A stretch of DNA of 64,000 nucleotides from NCBI GenBank assembly GCA_030544235.1, contig CM060475.1, positions 3,887,920 through 3,951,919 on the forward strand, given 5' to 3'. Under the pieces are notes generated by a model. It made no database searches. It saw only the letters and a program-made list of their open reading frames with translations, and had not been told where the DNA came from. Source of the DNA: Lepturacanthus savala. Taxonomy: Eukaryota > Chordata > Actinopteri > Scombriformes > Trichiuridae. This document shows positions 49,601 to 61,600 of this stretch, piece by piece. Position numbers and translations under genes: made by a program. The stretch's first letter is position 1. Every line of letters begins with the position of its first letter.

Positions 49601-52600
49601 ACTTTAATTGGACGATTGTTTCCATTTTCATTTATTTTAAGACCCTACCTTCTTATCAACACATACATGATCCTTTAAACGGAGATGTTAAGAAGCTGTC
49701 GTCCTTGAAAGATGCAAGCATCTTCGATTCATGACCTTGAGTGTTTTAATTGGCTGCTGGCGAGAATAATCATACATTTTGGACACAGAAGGAAGTGCTG
49801 GAACAGTAGGAGGTACAAAAACAAAGATGCCCTAAAAAAAAAGGTTTCCGGTTAATAAAGATGATTAAAGGTTCGAGTTGCTGTCCTCAAATTTCCTGTA
49901 ACCATACAATCTCCTGCTTTGGGTTCTTTTGCTGTGACTTGTCCTGTACATCATCACATCAAAGCCAGTACAGGAAGACATTATTACAGCTCTGCCAGCA
50001 GCTGTATGCCGTCCGTTAACACCACCTCGCCGCTGTGTTGAAATCCACAGACGGTCTCGCACATGAGGCCTTCAATGTGGCGCTCTCCGCCTGCCAGGTG
50101 GAGATCCGACCGACCGCCTGCGGCGATGGAAGCTGTGGCAAGGCCACGTTTTTTGTCACCGCCGTCACCGATTTCACACGAGACGGGAACCGTCCGAGCC
50201 TTATCAGCGTTCTGCCTGGACCCAGCGCGCCACGGCTCTGGAGGACCTACGATCCAATGTCACTGAAAGTGAGTGAAACTCAAATCGTGAAGAATATCAA
50301 TGTTTTCAAATCATTTAATTGGTGGAAATGGTTTTCTCTACATATTAAACAGTATATTCCCTCAGGAGAAGAGAGAAACTTGTAAATTGTAGTGAACTTT
50401 GGTTTCTGATGGGAGTTCAAGGGGAGTTTTCCAGTGACTTGCTTGAGGGAGTCCTGTGGGGTCTTAAAAGCAGTTTTCAATCGTCATCAAGGCATCTTTG
50501 AACAGGTTTTACTGGACAATAAGTCGGTTGGAGTACTTTAGGCTCTGTGGAGTTTCTCATGGACCTTAGAGGGAATTTTGTTTATGAGAAGTTGTCACTA
50601 CAGATGTTTCAGGGGTCCTTCATAAATTGCTTCAGGGTCATTAAGGTGATAAAAGTGGTCTTTGAGGATCCAGGAGTACTTGATGTCGATGTTGCAAGGA
50701 TTCCTGCGGCATGCAAATTCATAGGATACGGCCCTTAAAAGGCTTCCTGGACTCCCTGACGATTTTGAGAAGGTCCAGTGACCTTTGGGAACTCCCGGAG
50801 ATTCTTTAAGTCTATAAAGGATTGGAAACTAAATGAAAAACATATTTTCTCCAATTTAATATAATTATATACTTTCATTACAAAGATGGTTCTAATTTGA
50901 GGTTCCTATGTCATTCTGTTTACATACACACAGTGATTTATGAAATTAAAGGAGAGAGTGTGTGTTTGATGGTTTGACATTATGTTTGAGGAGCATTGTT
51001 CTAAGTGGCCGTTAGTTGCATCCAACCTTCCTATTACCTTATGTAAAACATGACGTCAGCCCTGCAGACACTGTGTCTATCTGCTTGTTGCAGAGGAGGT
51101 TCCCCATCTGTGCTTAGTGAAAAACATCAAAGCCTTGGGGGTCACAGGGTCAGAGGATCAGCCCCCTTATCTTTGTTCTCCTGACCTCTGCCCGCAGGTC
51201 ACGGTTCAGGACGTTCCCACTTCCATCTGCTACTCCCTAACCGACCCACATGTTATTACCCTGGATGGCAGGTAATTTTCCTCCTTATTGGTTGTCAGTG
51301 AACATCAAACGCTAAATTATAACAGATTAAGTGTACACTGTTATGTGTAGGCGGTATGAAAACCACCAGACCGGCACCTTCGTACTTTACCGGAGCCTCG
51401 TCAGGGAGTTTGAGGTCCACTCTCGTCAGTGGGACTGTGGCAGCCGACACTACGCAGTCGCCTGCAACTGCGGCGTGGCGGTGCGAGAGGGAAATGAGGT
51501 AGCCGTGTTCGATATGTGCAACGGCCAACCGCAGGAAACGAGGCCCCAGCTCACCCTGAAGAACCTGAGCAGTGACGACAGCAAGGGCAACCGTGTCAGG
51601 GTGCTCGAAACCCACCAGGGAAACAAGGTCACCGTAGGTATCCGATCATTTTGACGATATCTGAGTCTTCCGTGTTCTAGAATTTTGATTTGTTCTGCAC
51701 GAGGAGATGTAATTGTGTTAATTAGTTGCTGGATGTCACTCCCCTCTTGTAGTTGATCTTTCCCTCCGGGGCCTTTGTTAGGGCCGATTTGGACGACTGG
51801 GGGATGAGTCTGTCTGTCCGGGTGCCCAGCGTGGATTACGGCAACACCCAAGGCCTCTGCGGCACCTTCGACCACAACAGCAACAACGACTTCCACGGCT
51901 CCGATGGTGGCTCCTATGGCCCTGACGACCTGCATCGTTTTATAGAGGACTGGAGGTCAGTTAGTGATGTTCTTGACTCATCGATTATTGATAATTAAAT
52001 TACATGTTGGGATATGATTCAGACCTACAGGTTACTTCTGTCGATTCTTGACAAAGCCTTTTATGTGTGTGTTAGGATAGCTCCTGGTGAGAGTTTATTT
52101 GACAAGACGCCTCCTGGGACAAGGCAAGAGTTCAGGCGGCCGTTCTGTCAGTGCCAAAAAGGATACAGCACTTCTCATCACGCCGGCAGAGGGATGAGTA
52201 ACCTCTACAATCCTTCCGCTCACTCCGACTGCATCGCTTACGACAATGTGGATTACACATCTGTGTTCCCCTCCATGGACACAACGTTGGAATACATCAA
52301 GAGCGCACAGGGAGAGGAAAGCATCCTGAATATGTCATCCTTCAACAGTCATCCTCTGGAGAGGAGGCACTTTCAGTTTCACAGTGAGAACCAGCACGGC
52401 GACAGTGATGATAAACTGAATAAGGAGTTCAGGGAGGACCTTCTGCTTTCCGTCGACAGGCCGAGGAGACAGGCCATGTTTGAATTCCAGCCTGTCTTCA
52501 CCACTCAGAGCCTCAGCCAGGTCGATTTGGAGAGCCTCGCCTATTTCTTCCCTGAGGATCACCTGGCGGAATCCCGACCGGAGGTGCAACCTCAGTGGCC

Positions 52601-55600
52601 CACGCCAAGCGGCTTGACCTCAGCCAAAGCTCTGGAGGTGTGCCAGATGGCTCTGGCCAACTCCACTGTTGGCGCCGTGTGCCGGGAGCTGCTGGGACGC
52701 CGCCTGGACGAGGCTGTGGATCTCTGCATGTTGGACCTGCAGTTGAAAGACGACCTGGGCTGGGAGGAGGCATTGCTGCCATATCTGGAGAACGAGTGTG
52801 AGAGGAGGCTGTTGGAAAACCGTACCCAGAGAGCACTGGAGCTGTCCAATCAACCGGGAACATTCGGAGACGTGGCGACGGCGCTGCGTTGCCCCAACTT
52901 CTGCAACGGAAATGGAGAGTGCACAGAGTGGGGCTGCCAGTGCCACCGGAGCTACAGCTTCTACGACTGCAGTCTGGCTATAAGTGAGTATCTGAGCAGT
53001 TCCTACGATTCGTAAAGGGTTTAACGATTCAACTAGTGTGATTATTAACTTACTGCGCTACATCGCTTTACCACAGTGTACAACTGTGGAATTTTCATTA
53101 GAATATGTCAACTATGTTCCTCTGAGGTTAGAATCTGGATTTTAGGCTTTGGGAAAAAAAAAACTCTTGGCGTTGAAATTGTTAACTAATAATAGAGTCT
53201 TATCTGACCAGTTTTTGGAGAGAGAAAAATGATGAACCCTCATTTCTGGTTTGATTTACTTGTAATCTCTCCTCTAATAGGCCAGCCAGTTGAAATAACA
53301 GATTTGGAGAACAGTGGACTGTGTGATATTCGATCATTCGACTGTCGCAACATTCGGGTCTTTGGCCTTGGCTTCATCGACTCTCCTGACCTGAGCTGTC
53401 ACGCCACCAGATTGAAGGTCACAGTGCTAGACTTGAAGACAAAAGTGTTTTCTTTTAATTATGTAATCCATTTTTTAAATAAATAATTTCTCATATTGCC
53501 TTTATCTGCCTCTACAGTACATGAACGGAGTTTGGGTTCCAGGGGAAAAACAGAGAACAAAAGCCACTTTCCTCAGCTCCAAAGCTTTAGACTGCACCGT
53601 CCCATCCCTGAGCAACTCAGCCATCAATACAGAAGACTTCATGATGGATGACAAACCATATGCACGCTGGGAGATTAAGGTATTGCTGCTGGAATTAAAA
53701 TGCCTTAAATTGGTTAGTGGCTGCTTTAGTTGGGGGTTGTTTGCAGTGTTAACTCCTGCTATTCCCAGCTCCTCCAGTCCAAATGTCCATGTGTCCTTGA
53801 GTAATAAACAAAACCAAAATTTCTTCTGATGGCCGTGCCACCGGTGGTGAATGTACACTCATAGTGTAATAGTAGAGTAAAGCCCTTTGAGGGGTGGGAA
53901 TACTAGAAAGATGCTATACAAACGCAGCATTTGCTGTTTTTCTGTTCTAGTTGACCAACGACGGCTCCCAGTACAGCCAAGCAAAGGTGCTGACCATCTA
54001 CGATGGCGTTTGTCAGGTCTGCGAGGCGTCACGCTCAGGACTCTGTAAGTTAAAGGTAACTCACAGACAAAAGTGAACAGCGTTTTCCTTCTTTTACATT
54101 CACTGAAAACTGACCACTTCCAGGAAATCACACCACTACCTTTTCATGACTGCATGATTGTTTGGAGTAATATGAGGAAATGGAGTTCAAAAATATGTTA
54201 ATGAGCTTGAAACGAAACAAACTGTAGGTCGGTGAGAGGCCTTACTATATTTATATCACACATCACGGATTGAACTTTGACGTCCCAGATCAATTTGAAC
54301 AAATGATGGATGCTGATTTCATTCACATGACTACATCTGGTTAATTAGACAACTTGGACTCTCTTGTTTTTGTTTATTCCAGTGTAGGAAACAGATTTGT
54401 AAGACAGATGTGATTCAGGTGGTGTTTAGTGGAAAAGTGTGGCGAAGCATTTTATACACTCTCTTAGGTTTGTAGAACCTGCGTTTTGAATAAACTGGTG
54501 GCTGCTGCTGGAATGATTAAACCAGAGACAGTTTGCTTTCTCTCCCAATGTGCAGCAGCTGGTTATTTTAAAAGATAAGTTTTATAAAAACATTATAGGG
54601 GGGAGGAGCGGTGTTGTTACTGGGACAGATTTAATGGTATACAAACAGTAAAACACGTAACCTTTGTGAACACAAACAAACAAAAGACACTGCAGGTTGT
54701 GCCTGCGCTTGCCAAGAGCTAAACTAAATTGAATTAACTTAAATAGAAATGGAGCAGATTTCCTGTTCCTTACCTGGCATCTCTAGAGAACAACACCAAA
54801 AGGAAAACAAACAGCTTGAAAAATGATGCTTTATAATGTGATTTCTGGAAGCTGCTTCAACATGTCGACATTTTGAAAATTAAAAAAAAAACACAGTAAA
54901 TATGAGTGTGCACACAAACCTGTTTTCTTCTTTTTTTCCACTCCGTCTTTGGTGGCCAGGACCGGACGTGTAACATCGATGGGATGTGTTTTGCAGAGGG
55001 AGACTCCAATCCCAGCAGCCCCTGCCTCCTCTGTGACCCCGACACATCCAAATTCACCTGGTCTGTGAACCAAGGTACAAACAACTTTACAATTAGAGCT
55101 GCAATGATTACTTCATTAATCACCAACTATTTTTGAAATCCAAATAATGGCTCGTTGGAGCATTTTGAAGAAATGTAGCTAAAATGTGTGTTTCTTAAAT
55201 CTTCCATAATAGTAAAATATGTATCTTTGGAAATTTGTGGTTGAGATTTTCCGCCATTTCTTGACATTCACACTCCAAAATAGAATACAGGTGCATCTTT
55301 TAGGGCTGCAACTAATATTATGGATTTTACATTTAACTATGCATTAATTTCCCACTTAGTGTCGAGATTAATGTGCAATAAAATGTCAGAAAATTAGGTA
55401 AATATATTTTTAAAATATTTTAAATTCTTAGAACCAAAGAAAATGACTTTAAATGTTATAAAAAAAAAATCCAAAGATCATCATATGACAAAAAAATATA
55501 TTCTTACAATACATCTGAGAAGCTGAAATTTGATGTGTCCAATTCTAGATGGTATATGTCTGTGATGACAAAACCCCAGTAATTATTAATTAGATTCCCC

Positions 55601-58600
55601 TGGAAAGCTACCCGTCCCCTTTAAACTTCTTCCTTTGTAAACATGATTAAATCTGAAGACATTTTGTGTTCGTAGCTATTAAATCAAGTAATTTATTTCT
55701 GAGTGTCTTTCTTTTCACATGGAAACTGGAACCAGATATTGTTAATGCTAAAAAAAATTTCAATACATCATTAAAATAGATGCATTTGATTTTTAACTGA
55801 CAACTTAATGAACTGTTGCAGCTCTAACGCATTCATTGACTGAATTTTATAAACCTGTGCTTCCATTTTTCTTTTGTTTTTGTTCATTTATTTCCAGAGT
55901 TCGGAGTTGTTTTCTACTCTGGGTAAAACAGTATTTACCTTCCTGTGTTAGTGCAGTGACCATCATGTCTGTGTGCTGCTGTGGTAGCTATCCTCCTGTG
56001 GTCCTGTTTGTCTCCATTAGCAGATCAAAGGAGCAGAGGTTTAAGTTTCCCAGCATGCCCTGACCTGTCACTTAACCACTCTAAAGCAGAGGGGAGAGAA
56101 GAAGAGGGGGTAAATCATATGGTTGATTTCCAGAGTGAAACAGACCGACAACCATGCTTCCTGTCACCCAACAACACTGAGCACCGCAATAAACAACTTA
56201 ATTAGCCAATTAGTGTGGTATTTTCATACTTATAGATAAGTGATGTTGGAAACAGGCTAAATGATCTCACTGCGTTGTGTTTGCAATGTGCCATTTTGCC
56301 TAATTTGCAGCCGTTTTGGGGATTCAGTAATTGTGCAGTAATAATCTTGTTAATCAACAAGGTATTTCTTGTCCACTCGTCTATTCCGTCATGCTGAGCA
56401 GGAGGTTCCCGGGATTTTCACTTGTCTTGCTACAAAACATCTGCTGGAAAGGTTTGATCTCTCAGTAGTGGATGTGACAACATCTCAGACTGGAAAGAAA
56501 AGCGAGAAACCCCCCGAGTCACGGACATGTGTGTTTACAATGATTCTTCCAGGAACAGCCTGGAGGACTGTTTTTCCTTTTTTTTTTTCAAACCAAGCTC
56601 ACTTCTGAAGAGTTTATTTCAGGACAGGAAACAGACTCTGTTATCAGAACACCAAGACTTGTAGATGGATTTACACTGGTTAATGAGAAGGTAGGAATAC
56701 CTTTTTCTCACGTCTTCCTCCTTTCTATTCAGTCAACGAGCCGCCGGCCTTCCACCGACCTCAGGCTGATCTGCGGACATTTGCCGGTGAGAACTTTGTC
56801 TTCAAGTTTGCTGCGTCAGACCCTGAAGGCTCGGCACTCCTCTTCCAGCTGGAAGAGGGACCAACAGGAGCCTTCCTGTCCCCGGCCGGCCTTCTCATCT
56901 GGAGGGTCCCCGAGGAGGAGGAGGAGGACGAGGAGGGACGTCAGGCGAGCAGCGTTTTCCGCTTCACGCTGTCGGACGAGTGCAACGCACAAAGCAGCTT
57001 TGTCATCCAGGTAGAGTTGGTGAAAATAGGGCTGCAACTACGTAATGTCTATTTTAACAATCCAACAACTAATCAATTAATCAGAAGATTAATTGATTAG
57101 TTGTTTGGTTCATAAAATGGTGTAAAATGTTGATCACTGATTCCCAAAGCTGAAGATTCAACCTAAAACAACCCAATGAGCATCAGTTTAATATTAAAGA
57201 AGACTAAAGAAACCAGAAAATAACAAGATTTAAGAAGCTGGAAACACATTTTCAGAAAGTCAGCAAAAGAAATTTCAAATGAATACTTGTTTCCATTCAC
57301 TGCTGTTGTTGCTGTGACTATTAATCGGCATAAAAAGCATCTCTGAATGCTTTCTGCCCAGGAATCCACTGCTGTTTAAAATGAGGTCTTAATTCTAAGA
57401 GAGATTAACATGGACAGAACAGAAGAAGAAAACAGGACGTACCTCAGCCGCGTCCTTTCCCCCTGTAACACAGATCGATGTGGTGGCGTGTGGCTGTCAG
57501 AACGGAGGCTCGTGCGTGACAGACGTCAACTTCCCTGCCGGCAGTGGGAAGTACCTGTGTGTGTGTCCTGAGGGGACGCAGGGCGACCTCTGTGAGGAGG
57601 ACGTGGATGAATGTTTGTCTTCTCCGTGCACGGTCGGCAGGTGCATCAACACGGCCCGAGGGTACAGATGTGAGTGTCCTGCAGGGCTGAGAGGTAAGAA
57701 AATATTTTCAAAAATAATTAAACCATTAATTTTTAAAAACTACAAAAAAGTAGGTATTTTTTTTTAATTATTATGGGATGACCTGACATCATATGCAATT
57801 ACAGCTGTGGTTTATTTCAGCAGAATCAGAGTTGTGTGTGTTTGGCAGGTGTAACGTGCCTGGAAGACGTCAATGAGTGTGAGAGGAAACCCTGCTTTCC
57901 AGGAGTCCAGTGCTTCAACAGCTTTGGCTCCTACGGCTGCGGCCCCTGCCCCAAGGGCATGCTGGGAAATGGGACGACATGTGCGGGTAAGCATAGGCAT
58001 ACTGTGTTGTGTGTTATATATCTGTCATTTTAATTATTATATTTTCATCAGGACACCTGGCTTCCCCTTCTTCCCCCTTCAAATTATTGCATTTGTGTTT
58101 AAAATGTCTTTGTGTCATTGAAAAGAGCTTTACTATATCAATAAATGATGGAAAGGATCACAAATAATGTAAATGAACCATTGCTTAATGAGATTAAAGA
58201 GAACCTTTTTTTTTTAATAGGAACATCTTGACTCGTTTTACTATTGCAATTTCCTTCACAGCTTTACAAGTCTTATTGCAAGTTTTATTGCATTATAATC
58301 ACCATACGCCAATTAAACAGTTTTACAGTACTAGACAACATATGAGACCCTTCACATGATGCTTCAACCCCTAAATCTGGATTCTATTACCAGCCATAAC
58401 ATGAGCTTATCAGGCCCTGCTGTTCTTTGAAACTGTGCAGGCTCTCTGAAAAGTTCCAGTCTCACGCAATTAAAAAAGAAATTTATCTAATTTCCCCAAA
58501 ACCTGACTATCATACTTTACATGATCATTCATTGGCAGCTGTGGTGTTTGCTCCAACATTCTTTGTGATTATTTTCAGGCCAGAGATCAGCGCTCACTCT

Positions 58601-61600
58601 GCTTTTGCAAAATCGCTTTAGATAACAGCGTCAGCAAACTGCCCGTAATGTAAAGGTGACTTCATCGGACGCGGTCATGCATCTCTGAGGAAAAGTCGGC
58701 AGGGATACAGTTCTCGTACGGAATAGAAACCAGATGGCTGCTGGGAGCTGATCCCGTCACCTCCCTCTGTGTGCTCGCTTTGCACCTCAGCGACTGCTAA
58801 CTGGAGTTAAAGCTTTGAAAACACTGCTGCCGTGGAAGGAAAATTAAAGTTTCTTTTCCTACTCCCAGTTAAGCTTAATTGCTCGTGTGTTTATGTGGAT
58901 GAATATCTTAACAGGGCTGGAACAACAGTGTTTCCCCAAGATTTTTTTTCAGGCCCGTGGTATACACTGAAAGAGCTTGAGAGAGCACAATATAAGGAAA
59001 ATATCTTTCGTATTTAATTTTTTTGGCCTGGCGGCCCATGAGGGAATTCTGATCACAAAAGATATCAATATCAAAACAGCTAATATTCATACATTTAATA
59101 AACTGCAGCTGCTTGACAGTTTTCCTGCAACTGCAAAAAAAAAAGTTTTTACTTGTAGCTCGATAATTATCTATATTTGAACAATTTAGTGACTGATGTC
59201 GACCTGTAATTATTGTAATTATTGGGCAACTCGTCTCTATTGCAGAGCCACTTTTTAAGGTTTAGACAGGTATGTTGGTGCATAAAAGTAAAGATTCTAA
59301 TATTGTTAAAACCACTTCTGCCAGGACTTTATTAGGTTTTGGTAACAGGTGAGTTATTCTTCATTCTTGCCACCACCATGAGGCCAAGTTTGATTTAATT
59401 TATATATTAATTTAAGTCTTTAAATTCAGTTATAAAAAAGAATGAAAGAAAAAATAGGAGTTGTTTATTCTTTATCTATTGGATGCCAATTAGATATATA
59501 GTCAAGTCTTTCTGTGATCAAAAAAATGAAAAATCAATTAAAAACACAGAAATATAACATTATTATACATGAACGTAATTACTATGCAATAACAAACAGG
59601 TTTACATTGGCATAATACATTACAAGACATAATGCAGAACAAAACGTGATACAATCCACACTACAAAACTTGTAGTAAAGTATTAACAGACAGCTTAAAT
59701 ACACATACATGCACAGCATTATACATATAAGTTAATCATGCACCAAGGGTTTAAAAAGCTTCAAATTGATGATCCTCACAACAAATTATCATAATTGTGT
59801 TTCATTTATGCAGAGATAGTTTCAACAATATAATGTTGACTCTTTTGTGTGCCGCCACAGGTGTCTTTAAAGTTTGACTTTAAAACAGACCTGCACTAAA
59901 AACCATTTGCAAATACTCTTGGTGTTTGCTTTTCTAGTGGGACTTTGGACATGAACTGATTTTTGGCTTTCTTGCGGTTGCAATGTTGTCCTTTGAGGAA
60001 AACAAAAGCAACTAGGCTTCAATACAGACTTAAAAATCAAACCAAGGTGTACATTTCAAGACATTATCACCACTAATGGAAAAAATTGGCCCATGGAAAA
60101 GCCTAAATTACTCTCAGCAACATAATATTTGTCATTTTTATGGAAGTGTGTAACCAGAGACTCATGATGACAGATCTTTGGACTTGCTCATCTGCCTCCT
60201 TTGTTTTATTGCTGACTCTTCAGTCCTGTGATCCTCTCGAGCCACGAGACTGCGGTTGTTTGACCCTCATGTTCTTGAACGTTGTGTCGGGGCCCGTCAG
60301 GGTGCACTCCGTGAAGCCACTAAATCTCCCAGATACAAAAGCAGGCTGGGATGATCGTTTCTTTTTTGTTATTCCCTGCCGTCCTCTGTTAAAACACACA
60401 TGTCTGGACAAATTCTACATCAAGACGAGGCCCTGAGCGATGGAGACGAGTTGATGTATTTACAGTAGAGCCCTAAATCACAAGCATTTGCTTGGGGATG
60501 AAGCTGGATCAGGTGAAGGAACGTGCTTCTCGTTAAATAGGTGAGAGAAGTCAAGAGAGGCCTTCGAAACTGGACTCAGAGGCTTCACAATATGTTAAAC
60601 CCAGATAAATCATGTCTATCAGACAGACTGACGTGCTGCCATGTCTGCAGTGTATCGTCATCAATCACTGAGTTACACTCATGGTTCATAAAAACGCACC
60701 GCGAGGGGTGATCACGCCTCGTTGAAATATTTACACAAACTTATTCCAAAGTCTCTTGCTGAGTTTCAGTCTTATTGAATACAACTTTTGACCCTTCAGA
60801 GTGTTTTTCTACCATCATACAGACTTTGGGTTTGTTGCAATATGGGTGAAGTAATTCTGGATGAGAGAGTCAGGTAATGTCAATACAACGTATAATGCAG
60901 CTCTTTCTTTATGCAGCCGTCGTGAAACCAGCTACCATCACCCCCACATCTGCTCCTCGTACAGCTGTCTACAAGATACCAGATGTTCGCCTGCAACCAC
61001 CCAAAATAAAGACAGACGCTTTCCGGAAGACCTCGAGCGGTAGCTCCCCGCAGACGAGGACAATTCCAAGAACTGACCTCGGCCGATCGCAGACAAAGAC
61101 CACGGTTTGGAGGAGGGCTCAGGGAGTGAGCCCAAACCCGTCCTTCACTGAGGCAAAAACCAACAAGAGCCAAACTGAGACGGACGCTTTGAGGAAGACT
61201 CAAGGAGTTAAGATTAGTCACTTCATGACAAACACAGATGCTGCAAAGAACAACTCAGGAATCAGACCGGGCCAAGTCGAGACCAATCAGTCCACAATCA
61301 GTCACACTATCAGCAAGATTTCCACTGCAGAGCAACCAGGAAAACCAGCGGCAGGTGAGAACAGCTCTGCAGGACAATGTTTTCTTTCATGTATGAGTAT
61401 CTGGCCTTCTAAAGTAAGTTCATAGTAAGTTATTCAGAACTAATCTAAACACCACCCCTCTTTGCAACACTTTATCATCACTACCACTTACAGCATATGA
61501 ACCTTTAAGTCTATGACTGTCTTTTTATACCTAAAATAAACAAGTGGAATGTTACTCATACACCTTTAATTGTACACCACTTAGACAAAGGATTTTAGGC

